Assembly: GCF_009910845.1 (NCBI RefSeq)
Contig: NZ_SIJB01000013.1
Coordinates: 1-64,000, forward strand
Length of the DNA: 64,000 nucleotides
From: Chengkuizengella marina
GTDB lineage: Bacteria; Bacillota; Bacilli; Paenibacillales; KCTC-33759
Direction of reading: 5' to 3'
This document shows positions 32,904 through 42,356 of the stretch, piece by piece. The notes beneath the pieces were generated by a model. That model did no database searches. It was not told where the DNA came from and saw only the letters and a program-made list of their open reading frames with translations. The translations under genes and the position numbers were made by a program. The stretch's first letter is position 1. Every line of letters starts with the position of its first letter.

Positions 32904-33140
32904 TCCTTTTACATTTATTTAGTTTTTATATCATAGGCATAATTTCACCAAACAAAATTAACCAATTATTGTAAGGCTTTTCATTACCATTAATGTCATC
33001 TATCTTCAATTCATCTAAGAAAGAGAAAGTTATCATATTATTATGATATTAGATTTTTAATTTAGAATGATTTACTATAAAGTATGAAAAAAGGAAGTAA
33101 ACAATGAAAAAAAAATTGAATTTTAAGAGGGAAGAAATCA

Positions 33141-33335
33141 ATGTTTAAAGAAAAGCAAATATTATCCAAAGAGAATGATTTTGATGAAGCGATTGTAAAT
33201 AAGCTAAGGGTTATCGTTAGACAATATGGTGTTACTGTGGATTACGGTGGGGAAATTACGAATCACGATGATGAATATGTCAAAATACAAGAGAAATATT
33301 TCAAAAAAAATACCTGTGAGTTTTTAGTTCGTTAA
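33141..33335 (+). CDS. Small hypothetical protein (64 aa)
   Basis: Not recognised. A charged soluble peptide (EKQILSKENDFDEAIVNKLRVIVRQYGVTVDYGGEI) with GAGGGAAG 6 nt before the ATG. A 14-codon frame starting at 33104 (MKKKLNFKREEINV), with its own AAGGAAG site, overlaps the first bases of this gene and could couple translation. The final codons lie inside the terminator stem, so gene end and terminator overlap. Confidence 0.6.
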   Translation: MFKEKQILSKENDFDEAIVNKLRVIVRQYGVTVDYGGEITNHDDEYVKIQEKYFKKNTCEFLVR

Positions 33336-33352
33336 AACTCATAGGTGTTTTT
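33312..33352 (+). terminator. Terminator overlapping the end of the small gene
   Basis: ACCTGTGAGTTTT / AAAACTCATAGGT stem followed by GTTTTTATT; the stop codon at 33333 lies in its loop. Confidence 0.85.
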
Positions 33353-33401
33353 ATTATTTTTGTCTATGAAGAGTAAACAAATTAAGTGTTTAAAACTGAT
33401 T

Positions 33402-34595
33402 TTATCTTTTTCGCGTAATTAATGTTTTTTGCACCCATAACATATTAAAAGTCAGCAAAACACTTGACATAATGAATAATCCAGGTATGGTGATGAACCC
33501 TGATATAAATCCTCCAGTAATCGGCCCTAACATATTACCTAGAGCTAACGCACTTGTATTAAATCCATAAGCACGACTTTCCATCCCTTCAGGTATAAAC
33601 TTTCTAAGTAAGGAGTTTACAGATGGAAGCAAGCCACCTATAAATATTCCCATAAAAAACCGGAGTATGAGAAGCTGCCAAACGTTATTTACAAATGCTT
33701 GTGGGAATGAAGTTAAGGCAGCACCCAAAAGGGCAATGAATAGTATCTTTTCTGAGCCAATACGATCACTTAGTTTTCCTAATAAAGGAGATGCTATCAT
33801 ATTTGAAAATCCTGTTATGGAACTGACCAATCCTACGTAAAATGCTAACCACTCAGAATTCCCATGCATCCCTTGCACAAATATAGCCATTAAAGGCATT
33901 ACACTCAGTAATGAAAATTGGATAATAAAAGTAACTGAAAATAACGCAGGGATTTGCGGTACTTTTCTTAAATCTTGAAATCCTTGCAATACAGAAATAT
34001 TCGGTGTTTTAGCTGCTTTTTTCTTATCAAATTTTTCTTTAACTAAAAAGAGAACTAACAAAGAAGCAATGCAAAGTAATCCCCCTGTAATAAAAAAGAT
34101 AGTTTGAAAGGGAACGAAATTTGCTAATAAGCCACCAATAAAAGGTCCAAGTATTGTACCTGCTACAGCTCCAGATTGCATTATTCCCATTGCAAAACCA
34201 ATATGTTCACGTGGTGTATTTGTGGATACCAAAGACGTTGAAGCGGGGATATACCCTGAGATAGTTCCATTTAATAAACGTAAAATTAATAATTGCCATG
34301 TATTTGTTGCAAAACCCATTAGTGCAACTACAATAGACATTCCAAAACCTGACCGGAGGATCATGATTTTTCTACCGTATCGGTCTCCTAATTTCCCCCA
34401 TAAAGGCTGAAATAAAAATGCAGTTAAAAAATTTCCTGCAAAAACAATACTCGTCCAGATGGCAACCTCATCTGGATCAGTAATTCCCAATTCTTGTATA
34501 TATGAAGGTAAAAACGGTATGATCATACTCATGCCTGATGTTGCCATAAATTGACCAAACCACAACACAATAAGATTAGTTTTCCAACGAGGCAA
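33402..34595 (-). CDS. MFS drug/solute exporter (397 aa)
   Basis: Twelve-helix major facilitator. The cytoplasmic loop 2-3 motif reads GKLGDRYGRKIMILRSG (residues about 66-82) and its pseudo-repeat in the second half reads LLGKLSDRIGSEKILFIAL (about 272-290). The TM5 antiporter-type motif AVAGTILGPFIGGLLA is present, pointing to H+-coupled export, as in the multidrug MFS group. Substrate unknown. No regulator is adjacent. Confidence 0.9.
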   Translation of the reverse strand: MPRWKTNLIVLWFGQFMATSGMSMIIPFLPSYIQELGITDPDEVAIWTSIVFAGNFLTAFLFQPLWGKLGDRYGRKIMILRSGFGMSIVVALMGFATNTWQLLILRLLNGTISGYIPASTSLVSTNTPREHIGFAMGIMQSGAVAGTILGPFIGGLLANFVPFQTIFFITGGLLCIASLLVLFLVKEKFDKKKAAKTPNISVLQGFQDLRKVPQIPALFSVTFIIQFSLLSVMPLMAIFVQGMHGNSEWLAFYVGLVSSITGFSNMIASPLLGKLSDRIGSEKILFIALLGAALTSFPQAFVNNVWQLLILRFFMGIFIGGLLPSVNSLLRKFIPEGMESRAYGFNTSALALGNMLGPITGGFISGFITIPGLFIMSSVLLTFNMLWVQKTLITRKR

Positions 34596-34756
34596 AATAG
34601 GTTCCTTCTTTCAAAATGAAAATTGTAATATGATGATTGACTTACTAAGACATTGTTGAACTTCACATTTGTTGGTTTTTATTATGTATACTTGTATTCA
34701 TTATGGTTACATTAAATTTGTATTACCTAAACACATAAATCAAGGAGATGACCAAT

Positions 34757-35317
34757 ATGCCTTTCGGTGCTCATGAAACGATGGAAGTTCATGAAATACT
34801 AAATGGAAGTATTAATATGATGAATCATTTTTCTCTGTATGCTGCTCAGTGTCAAGACCCTAATTTACGCCAAATGATAAACAATCATATGCAGTCAGCG
34901 ATTCAAAGTTATGATCAATTAGTTGCGTATACACATGACTATAATGCAGCAAACAGATCAATGCAACCATATTCACAACCAAACATCCAACCTCAGCAAA
35001 TACGATATGGTTTACATCAACCTCAAGCTCAGGTTCCACAAACTCAAGGACAACTCAATGATCAGCAAATCATTGCAGGAATGTTATGCCTTCACAAAGG
35101 TTCGGCAAAAAATCATATTGCTGCATCCCTTGAATGTGCTGATCCTAACGTAAGGCAAATGTTGATTAATGGTGCACAAAACTGTGCTAATCAAGCATAT
35201 GAAGTGTTTTTATTTATGAATCAACAAGGAGACTATCAAGTTCCTACTATGGAAGATCATACTGCCAAAACTTATCTACATAGTTATCAACCTGTACAAC
35301 AAAATATTCATCAATAA
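34757..35317 (+). CDS. CotF-like spore coat protein (186 aa)
   Basis: Two CotF-type four-helix halves: GAHETMEVHEILNGSINMMNHFSLYAAQCQDPNLRQMINNHM (about 5-47) and, after a Gln/Pro-rich linker (NIQPQQIRYGLHQPQAQ), DQQIIAGMLCLHKGSAKNHIAASLECADPNVRQMLINGAQNC (about 105-147). The family belongs to the inner spore coat. ATG at 34757 is chosen because AAGGAG overlaps the in-frame ATG at 34748. Expected to be expressed late in sporulation. Confidence 0.88.
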   Translation: MPFGAHETMEVHEILNGSINMMNHFSLYAAQCQDPNLRQMINNHMQSAIQSYDQLVAYTHDYNAANRSMQPYSQPNIQPQQIRYGLHQPQAQVPQTQGQLNDQQIIAGMLCLHKGSAKNHIAASLECADPNVRQMLINGAQNCANQAYEVFLFMNQQGDYQVPTMEDHTAKTYLHSYQPVQQNIHQ

Positions 35318-35478
35318 TGAATTGAAAAAAAGGGCATTTTCTAAAACGAATTGAAAGTGCCCAACTCCTACTTCAAATCTACTTATAAACGTTAATATTG
35401 TGTATAATATGATTTATATATTTCTAATATTATTTGGATTTATTCAATATGGAGTAGGTTAGGAGAACTGAATCATTC

Positions 35479-36282
35479 ATGACGGAGTGGATCATAGGTT
35501 TTTTAGGAAGTTTCATAATCGCTGGATTAGCGTTTTGGAAAAAATCATTGTCTTTATCAGGTGCTGTAATGGCTATCTGTATAGGTACTTTAATGTATGC
35601 CCTGGTTAGTTTAGCTTGGTATGGTACACTGATTGCCTTTTTTATTTCTTCCTCTCTTCTTACAAAATGGAAACAGAATAGAAAAAAAATGATAGAACAT
35701 AGTTATGAAAAAACAGGAACTAGAGATGCAGGCCAAGTGTGGGCAAATGGCGGACTAGCACTCTTATTGGCTATGGCTTTTTATGTTTGGCAGCAACCTA
35801 TGATTTGGTGGGCTTTTATTGGTATATTGGCAACTGTGAATGCAGATACTTGGGCAACAGAAATCGGCAGCTTAAGCAAAAAACCACCTAGATCTATTGT
35901 TTCTTTTAAAACTGTGACTACTGGATCTTCAGGAGGGGTTTCAAATTTGGGTTTGATATCAAGTATACTTGGGGGAGGGTTTATTGGAATTGTTGCTTGG
36001 TTCTTATCTAAAGAAAATGATTTGGAAATGCTGTGTTTTTATTTAATTATTGGTACAGTTAGTGGTTTTATAGGTGCTTTGACAGATTCGTTTATAGGAG
36101 CAAAATGGCAAGTTATGTATGATTGTAAACATTGTGGAAAAGAAGTTGAAAGTTCCAAGCATTGTTTACACCCTGCTCGTATGAAAAGAGGTTGGAGATG
36201 GATGAATAATGATAGAGTGAATATGATTAGTTCTATCGTTGGTGGTTTGATTGCTATATTAATAGGAACTTTATGGATGTAA
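35479..36282 (+). CDS. DUF92 membrane protein (267 aa)
   Basis: Integral membrane protein with about six or seven segments, containing the DUF92 motifs ARDAGQVWANGGLALLLAM, VNADTWATEIGSLSKKPPRSIVSFKTVTTGSSGGVSNLGLISS and GFIGALTDSFIGAKWQVMYDC. The family includes the archaeal-type TIGR00297 proteins and is distantly related to plant phytol kinases; activity in bacteria is not established. A Cys/His pair set (CKHCGKEVESSKHC) is conspicuous. No operon partner. Confidence 0.87.
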   Translation: MTEWIIGFLGSFIIAGLAFWKKSLSLSGAVMAICIGTLMYALVSLAWYGTLIAFFISSSLLTKWKQNRKKMIEHSYEKTGTRDAGQVWANGGLALLLAMAFYVWQQPMIWWAFIGILATVNADTWATEIGSLSKKPPRSIVSFKTVTTGSSGGVSNLGLISSILGGGFIGIVAWFLSKENDLEMLCFYLIIGTVSGFIGALTDSFIGAKWQVMYDCKHCGKEVESSKHCLHPARMKRGWRWMNNDRVNMISSIVGGLIAILIGTLWM

Positions 36283-36355
36283 TCTCTGAAAGTTTTATTT
36301 TCAATTGTACAAAATTTTGGTAAACTAAGAATATAAATATATGGAAGTGATAGAA

Positions 36356-37423
36356 ATGAATGCGGAAACATTAGAACTATTTAAAACATTAACTGAAATG
36401 ACAGCTGCACCTGGTTTTGAAAAAGAGATTAGAACTTATGTTAGATCAGAGTTAGAAAAATATACAAATGAAGTCATTCAAGACCACTTAGGTAGTATTT
36501 TTGGTGTTGTTCGAGGGAATGAAAACGGTCCAAGAGTAATGGTGGCCGGTCATTTAGATGAAGTTGGTTTTATGGTTACAAAAATAACAGATAATGGTAT
36601 GATTCGATTTCAACCACTAGGTGGTTGGTGGAGTCAAGTACTATTAGCTCAGCGAGTACAAATCATAACAAAAAATGGCCCTGTGATCGGAGTCATTGGT
36701 TCAACACCCCCACATTTGTTAAATGAAATACAGCGTAAAAAACCTGCAGATATAAATCAAATGTTTATAGATGTAGGAGCAGATGATCGACAAGATGCTG
36801 AAAACATGGGTATTCTTCCAGGACTGCAAATTGTTCCGATTTGCCCTTTCACTGTACTTTCAAATCCAAAAAAGATCTTAGCTAAAGCTTGGGATAATCG
36901 TTATGGTGTTGGCTTAGCAATAGAGCTTCTAAAAGAAGTACATAACGAACAACTTCCAAATATTTTGTTTACAGGAGCGACTGTACAAGAAGAAGTGGGA
37001 TTAAGAGGTGCAGTGACAGCATCTAATTTGGTAAAACCTGATATTTTCTACGCTTTGGATGCAAGTCCAGCAAATGATACTACTGGTGATAAAAGTGAGT
37101 TTGGTCAACTTGGTAAAGGTACATTACTTCGTATTCTAGATAGATCAATGGTAACTCACCAAGGATTAAAGGAATTCGTACTAGATACTGCAGAGTCTAA
37201 TCAAATTCCATATCAATATTTTATATCTGCTGGAGGAACAGATGCAGGTAATGTACATTTAAATGGAATTGGGGTTCCATCAGCTGTTATTGGTGTTTGT
37301 TCTAGGTATATTCATACTTCCTCTTCCATCTTACATGTGGATGATTATGAAGCTGCCAAGGAGTTACTAGTAAAGTTAGTGAAAACAACAAATCAATCAA
37401 CTTTTGAAGAAATTATTAAATAG
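36356..37423 (+). CDS. M42-family aminopeptidase (355 aa)
   Basis: Binuclear metal aminopeptidase of the glutamyl aminopeptidase/YsdC type. Ligands are seen in [10 protein letters not shown] (about residue 65), [13 protein letters not shown] (about 180), [10 protein letters not shown] (catalytic Glu, about 212) and [12 protein letters not shown] (about 234), with the last His in [10 protein letters not shown] (about 323). It forms large dodecameric shells in this family and trims peptides. ATG at 36356 after GGAAGTGAT. Confidence 0.94.
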   Translation: MNAETLELFKTLTEMTAAPGFEKEIRTYVRSELEKYTNEVIQDHLGSIFGVVRGNENGPRVMVAGHLDEVGFMVTKITDNGMIRFQPLGGWWSQVLLAQRVQIITKNGPVIGVIGSTPPHLLNEIQRKKPADINQMFIDVGADDRQDAENMGILPGLQIVPICPFTVLSNPKKILAKAWDNRYGVGLAIELLKEVHNEQLPNILFTGATVQEEVGLRGAVTASNLVKPDIFYALDASPANDTTGDKSEFGQLGKGTLLRILDRSMVTHQGLKEFVLDTAESNQIPYQYFISAGGTDAGNVHLNGIGVPSAVIGVCSRYIHTSSSILHVDDYEAAKELLVKLVKTTNQSTFEEIIK

Positions 37424-37594
37424 AATCACTGTTGTTCACAGTTGTAATTTCATTCTTTTATTATCTAAATTATTGACAATGAAATATTAAACACTTCCCA
37501 TTTCGAGCGAACTCATAAAAGCTAATTCAATTGATTAGTTGGATTCAGTTTAATAACCCCAGTTTATCGGTTTTATATTATAAGGAGGGATCTA

Positions 37595-38182
37595 ATGTAT
37601 CAATTAAAGGAAAAGGAAATGATATTTGTTTTCACAGGCCCAGATGGATCAGGAAGAAAAACTGTGGCAGATATGGTTGGTACAACTTTGGGGATTAAAA
37701 AAGTGATCTCCTATACCTCAAGATCGAAACGTCCAAGCGAAGTAAATGGTCAAGATTATCATTTTATTTCACGGGAGCAATTTGAAGAAGGCATCAATAA
37801 TAAAGAATTTGTGGAAGTTACTGAAATTGATGGGAATTTTTATGGCATCAAAGGGTTTGATATTGAACAGGAGTTTAAAAACAATGATTTTATTTATTTG
37901 ATATTAAACTCAGATGGTGCTAGAACTTTAAAAAAGTTATTTGGTGAAAAGGTAAGCCGTATATTTATTTATGTAGATCGCGATGTGATTATCGAACGTC
38001 AGAAAGCTTTAGGTGTGAGCCAAGAAATTGTAGATTTTCATTTTAAACATTACGATGAAGATATGTCATACAAAGATGAATGCAAATATGCATTTGAAAA
38101 TACCGATCTAGCTCATACCGTGTTCGCAGTAACAGAAGTATTAGAAGGGTATATGGATCGTCAATTAGAAGAGAAAGATTGA
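37595..38182 (+). CDS. Guanylate kinase-like protein (195 aa)
   Basis: P-loop GPDGSGRKTVADMV (residues about 14-27), the GMP-binding segment SYTSRSKRPSEVNGQDYHFIS (about 37-57) and EFVEVTEIDGNFYGI match guanylate kinase, which turns GMP into GDP. The P-loop has GSGRKT where most enzymes have GSGKGT/S, and the C-terminal half is divergent (HFKHYDEDMSYKDECKYAFENTD), so this may be a secondary or specialised copy. AAGGAGGG precedes the ATG. Followed by a terminator. Confidence 0.82.
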   Translation: MYQLKEKEMIFVFTGPDGSGRKTVADMVGTTLGIKKVISYTSRSKRPSEVNGQDYHFISREQFEEGINNKEFVEVTEIDGNFYGIKGFDIEQEFKNNDFIYLILNSDGARTLKKLFGEKVSRIFIYVDRDVIIERQKALGVSQEIVDFHFKHYDEDMSYKDECKYAFENTDLAHTVFAVTEVLEGYMDRQLEEKD

Positions 38183-38200
38183 TATAGGAAGAAAAATATG

Positions 38201-38230
38201 AAACTCGCCATTTTCTAATGGTGAGTTTTA
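38201..38230 (+). terminator. Terminator after the guanylate kinase-like gene
   Basis: AAACTCGCCATT, 4 nt, AATGGTGAGTTTT then ATTAT. Confidence 0.85.
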
Positions 38231-38398
38231 TTATCTAGAAAAATAAATCTCTGTAATAATAAATTATTTAATACATAATTCGCAGTATTTGTGTGTGACA
38301 AACTTCATAGCATAAGCTCTTTTTTTAAAGTAGTATTTATCATACTAGTTTAAATTTTATAATGAGTTCTTTTTGTGAAAATGAAGAGGAGTTGTTTT

Positions 38399-39490
38399 AT
38401 GAGTTTTTATGAAACTTACAAGAAATTAAAAAATGTATCGATTCAAGATATTTTTTCAACTATAACATCTGTGGAAATAAAAAAGATTTTACAAAAGAAG
38501 AAGCTTAATGAATTTGATTTCATAGTTTTATTGTCACCAGCTGCTGTGCCTTATTTAGATATTATGGCACAAAAAGCACATGAAAACACGGTTCAACAAT
38601 TTTATAAAAAAATCGAGCTGTATGCTCCCATTTATATATCTGATTTTTGCGTGAATCAATGTGAATACTGTAGTTTTAGTATTACTCAAACATTTAAAAG
38701 AAAGAAACTATCCTTATCTGAAATCCAAGCTGAAGCAAATGTTTTAAAGGAATTAGGCTTTAACCATCTACTTATTTTAACAGGGGAATCTAAAACTCAT
38801 GTTCCCATTTCTTTCTTAAAACAAGTCATTAAAATGTTAAAAAAACAATTTGATTCTGTTTCTATAGAAATACAACCTATGGATACTACTGAGTACGGGG
38901 ACTTAGTTGCAAGTGGAACAGATGGGGTTACGGTATATCAAGAAGTGTATAATGAAGAAACGTATAAAAAAGTTCATGTTAAAGGTCCTAAAAGAAATTA
39001 TCAATATAGAATCGATACCCCTGAAAGAGCATGCAAAGCTGGCATGGTCAAAGTGAATATGGGTGTTTTGTTAGGATTAGCAGACTGGAGAAAAGAAGCC
39101 TATTATTTAGCGATGCATGTAAACTACTTGCAAGAAAAATATCCTAACACGCAGATTGGGTTATCTTTTCCTAGAATAAGACCTAATTTAGGAGAATTTG
39201 AACCTGTGGTGAATGTAACGGATCAACATCTCATTCAAATGATGTTGGCTATACGTTTATTTTTACCTGATTGCAATATGAATTTATCAACACGAGAAAG
39301 TCCAACTTTAAGAGATGAAATTTTACCATATGGTGTTACCAACATGTCAGCTGCCTCTTGCACTGCAGTTGGTGGATATGTTAGTCAAAGTCAGACAAAG
39401 ACCGTAAATCATCAGTTTGATATCTCTGATGTACGTAGTGTTGAAGAGATTGTAACTATGTTAAAACACAAAGGCTATCAACCTATATAA
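38399..39490 (+). CDS. thiH: ThiH-type radical SAM enzyme (2-iminoacetate synthase) (363 aa)
   Basis: Radical SAM protein with the cluster motif CVNQCEYCSF (about 89-98) and the BATS-like C-terminal region (NMSAASCTAVGGYV) typical of ThiH. ThiH splits tyrosine to dehydroglycine and p-cresol for thiazole synthesis. No thiG, thiS or thiF is nearby, and many Bacillales use ThiO (glycine oxidase) instead. Its 13-bp neighbour is a SPASM radical SAM protein, so a thiamin-independent role is possible. AGAGGAG precedes the ATG at 38399; eight upstream codons are excluded. Confidence 0.85.
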   Translation: MSFYETYKKLKNVSIQDIFSTITSVEIKKILQKKKLNEFDFIVLLSPAAVPYLDIMAQKAHENTVQQFYKKIELYAPIYISDFCVNQCEYCSFSITQTFKRKKLSLSEIQAEANVLKELGFNHLLILTGESKTHVPISFLKQVIKMLKKQFDSVSIEIQPMDTTEYGDLVASGTDGVTVYQEVYNEETYKKVHVKGPKRNYQYRIDTPERACKAGMVKVNMGVLLGLADWRKEAYYLAMHVNYLQEKYPNTQIGLSFPRIRPNLGEFEPVVNVTDQHLIQMMLAIRLFLPDCNMNLSTRESPTLRDEILPYGVTNMSAASCTAVGGYVSQSQTKTVNHQFDISDVRSVEEIVTMLKHKGYQPI

Positions 39491-39503
39491 GGGGGTAAGA
39501 AAC

Positions 39504-40619
39504 ATGATCACTCGTGATTATCATAAAAATCCGTTTATTGTGATTTGGGAATTAACGAGAGCGTGTGAATTAAAATGTCTACATTGTCGGGCCGAAGCAC
39601 AATATAAAAGAGATCCCAGAGAGCTTTCATTAGAGGAAGGGAAAAGATTAATTGATGAAATTTATGATATGGATAATCCTTTATTAGTGTTTACAGGAGG
39701 AGATCCACTTGAAAGAGACGATGTATATGACATAGCAGAATATGCTATACAAAAAGGTGTAAGAGTGTCAATGACACCTAGCGCTACCCCCAATGTTACA
39801 ACAGCAGCAATTAAAAAAGCTAAAGATGTTGGTTTATCCCGATGGGCTTTTAGCTTAGATGGTCCTAATGCAAGTATTCACGATCATTTTAGAGGTACAA
39901 ATGGTTCTTTTGACTTAACTATGAAAGCGATAGAGACGATAAATGAACTAAATTTACCTCTTCAAATCAATACTGTTGTTTCAAATTATAATTTACATGT
40001 ATTGGAAGATATGGCTCAATTAGTTGAAGAATTAAACTGTGTCTTGTGGAGTGTATTTTTCTTAGTTCCAACGGGAAGAGGAAAGATATCTGACATGATT
40101 ACACCAGATCAACATGAAGAGGTTTTTCAATGGTTGTATGAATTAAGTAATAAAGTATCTTTTGATATAAAAACAACAGCAGCCCAGCATTATCGCAGAG
40201 TTGTAATTCAGAATAAACAAAAAGAAAAAAATCATCAAAGGGATAACATCCATTATTCCCAATCGATAAGAAGTGGATTGACGGGCACGATAGATGGTTT
40301 AGGACGTGCTCCTAAAGGTGTAAATGACGGGAATGGATTTGTCTTTATCTCCCATATCGGAGATGTATATCCTAGTGGATTATTACCTATAAAAGCTGGA
40401 AATGTAAGAGAAAGCTCATTATCAAAAATTTATCGAGAATCTAAAGTCTTTCAACAATTACGTGATCCTAACCAATATAAAGGAAAGTGCGGGGTTTGTG
40501 AATATAGATTTGTTTGTGGTGGATCTAGATCGAGAGCCTTTGCCATCACAGGAGATTATTTAGAAAGTGAACCTTATTGTACGTACGTTCCTCCTAAATA
40601 TAGTTTAAGCAAACGTTAA
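39504..40619 (+). CDS. Radical SAM/SPASM protein, TIGR04053-like (371 aa)
   Basis: The N-terminal radical SAM motif CELKCLHCRAEA (about 17-28) and GG motif VFTGGDPLERDDV are followed by a C-terminal SPASM region with extra cluster cysteines (KGKCGVCEYRFVCGGSRSRA, about 328-347, and a last Cys in EPYCTYVP). It resembles the TIGR04053 and heme AhbC/AhbD-like SPASM group. SPASM enzymes usually modify peptides or tetrapyrroles. It is co-transcribed with the ThiH-like gene (AAGGGGGTAAG before the ATG). Substrate unknown. Confidence 0.86.
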   Translation: MITRDYHKNPFIVIWELTRACELKCLHCRAEAQYKRDPRELSLEEGKRLIDEIYDMDNPLLVFTGGDPLERDDVYDIAEYAIQKGVRVSMTPSATPNVTTAAIKKAKDVGLSRWAFSLDGPNASIHDHFRGTNGSFDLTMKAIETINELNLPLQINTVVSNYNLHVLEDMAQLVEELNCVLWSVFFLVPTGRGKISDMITPDQHEEVFQWLYELSNKVSFDIKTTAAQHYRRVVIQNKQKEKNHQRDNIHYSQSIRSGLTGTIDGLGRAPKGVNDGNGFVFISHIGDVYPSGLLPIKAGNVRESSLSKIYRESKVFQQLRDPNQYKGKCGVCEYRFVCGGSRSRAFAITGDYLESEPYCTYVPPKYSLSKR

Positions 40620-40931
40620 TTTATTATTTTGTCATTCATTTTTTTAAGCTAGTAAATTTAAATTCCTTTTAAGTATATAGTGTTTGTTTCATGTATGATG
40701 TGACAACTCTCTATATTTGGAAGGTTTTTTTATATATTCAACATTTAATTTGTTCATATTCAGTTCATATTTATAATTTAAACTATTTTATGGCTAGTCA
40801 TTTGTACATAGACTAGGTTAGCGTATCTCTGATTAAAATTTCTATAGTGAGTTAACAACATTTTTCAATAAGCAGTGAGAGTGGAGAATCATTGCATAAT
40901 TTTTGTTTATCGAAGGGAATGTATAGAGAAT
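40620..40931 (+). other. Promoter gap upstream of the RND operon
   Basis: AT-rich, no gene and no terminator I can support after the SPASM gene. A longer in-frame reading of the fusion protein from 40875 lacks a signal peptide and is rejected. Confidence 0.4.
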
Positions 40932-42356
40932 ATGAAAAAAAGTATCGTTATATTGTTAGCATTATTACTGGTTGCTGGCTGTTCGGCAGGAGGAGGTGCT
41001 CAAAGCGGTTCTTCCGATGAATTGGTGAACTTACCTAAAGTTGCCGTTGAGATTGAAACCATCAAAAATGGGGATATACAAGAAAGTAAAAAATTAATCG
41101 GGAAAATTGAATCAGCATCAGAAATACAGGTGTTTCCAGACATCGCAGGGGAATTAATTACTCTTCAAGTAAATAATGGGGATCAAGTTGAAGCGGGTCA
41201 AGTATTAGCTGTGTTGGATGGAAAAAATCAAAAGGATAATTTACAGCTTGAGCAAAAATCATATGAAAGTGCAAAGCAACAATTGGAAAATGCAAAACTG
41301 ACGAGAGCTCAAGCAGCTCAAAGATTACAAGATGCACAAACTAATGAAGAAGGAACTTCTTCATCTGATTTAGATATAGAGAATTTAACAAATGCGTTGG
41401 AAGATGCAAAGACAAATCGGGAAAGGTTAGAACGTTTGTATGAAGAAGGTGCAGTTTCTTTACAGGATCTAGAAAGAGCAAAGCAGCAAGAAACACAAGC
41501 TCAAATCTCACTTGAAAAGGCACAATTAAATACAGGGAGTAATATTGAACAATTACAATTAGATTTGGAAAAAGCAGAGGTTGGTGTTCAGCAAAGCCAA
41601 ATTGCGTTAGATCAAGCTCAATTAAGATTATCGCAAGCTCAGCAGAATGTGAATGACACTACTGTGTATGCACCTATTTCTGGAGTAGTAGAAGGCTTAG
41701 ATATTGAAGTAGGAGAAAATGTATCCGTTCAACAACCTTTGTTGACAGTAACAAATGTATCTGAATTTATTATTTCTACACAAATAACTGCTGAACAAAA
41801 AAGACTGGTGCCACTCGGAACAGAAGTTGAAGTACATTCATCAATGAAAGATGGGTATAAAGCAGAAATCATTTATGTAGCACCAACTAGAAATGATATT
41901 GGTTTATTTGATGCAGAGCTGCGTTTTATTGAAACAGACAATCAATTAACTACAGGCGAAATTGTACAACTTGTTTTCAGTAACACGTTAGTGGTAGATG
42001 AAGTTTTAGTTCCTACACATGCGATCATTCAAAAAGGGAATGAAGCTTACGTATTTGTAGCAAATGAAGGTAAGGCAGTTAAAAAAGATGTTGAAATTTT
42101 AAGTATGCAATCAGAATGGACTGCTGTGAAAGGTGATCTTAAGGCAGGAGAAGAACTTATAGTCAATGGACATAAGCTTGTATCTGATGGAATGCTTATC
42201 ATGCTGCCAGGTGAACAACAAACATCAAATAACAGTTCTTCATCTGAAAAAAAACCTACTGATGATGAAGCCGTAACTTCATCAGACGAAAAAGTTGATG
42301 AAGAGACAAAGAAAGAAAATTCTGATGATAATGTAGCCGCTGGAGGTGGCAATTAA
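40932..42356 (+). CDS. RND efflux membrane fusion lipoprotein (474 aa)
   Basis: Lipoprotein signal MKKSIVILLALLLVAGC with lipobox LVAG-C (Cys about 17), then the HlyD/AcrA layout: a biotinyl-lipoyl half (AGELITLQVNNGDQVEAGQVLAVLDG), a long coiled-coil hairpin (about 110-240, QKSYESAKQQLENAKLTRAQ), the second lipoyl half (VYAPISGVVEGLDIEVGENV), a beta-barrel domain and a Ser/Glu-rich tail. It connects the RND pump to an exit duct. The TAA overlaps the pump ATG by one base. Start at the ATG giving a proper signal peptide. Confidence 0.92.
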   Translation: MKKSIVILLALLLVAGCSAGGGAQSGSSDELVNLPKVAVEIETIKNGDIQESKKLIGKIESASEIQVFPDIAGELITLQVNNGDQVEAGQVLAVLDGKNQKDNLQLEQKSYESAKQQLENAKLTRAQAAQRLQDAQTNEEGTSSSDLDIENLTNALEDAKTNRERLERLYEEGAVSLQDLERAKQQETQAQISLEKAQLNTGSNIEQLQLDLEKAEVGVQQSQIALDQAQLRLSQAQQNVNDTTVYAPISGVVEGLDIEVGENVSVQQPLLTVTNVSEFIISTQITAEQKRLVPLGTEVEVHSSMKDGYKAEIIYVAPTRNDIGLFDAELRFIETDNQLTTGEIVQLVFSNTLVVDEVLVPTHAIIQKGNEAYVFVANEGKAVKKDVEILSMQSEWTAVKGDLKAGEELIVNGHKLVSDGMLIMLPGEQQTSNNSSSSEKKPTDDEAVTSSDEKVDEETKKENSDDNVAAGGGN

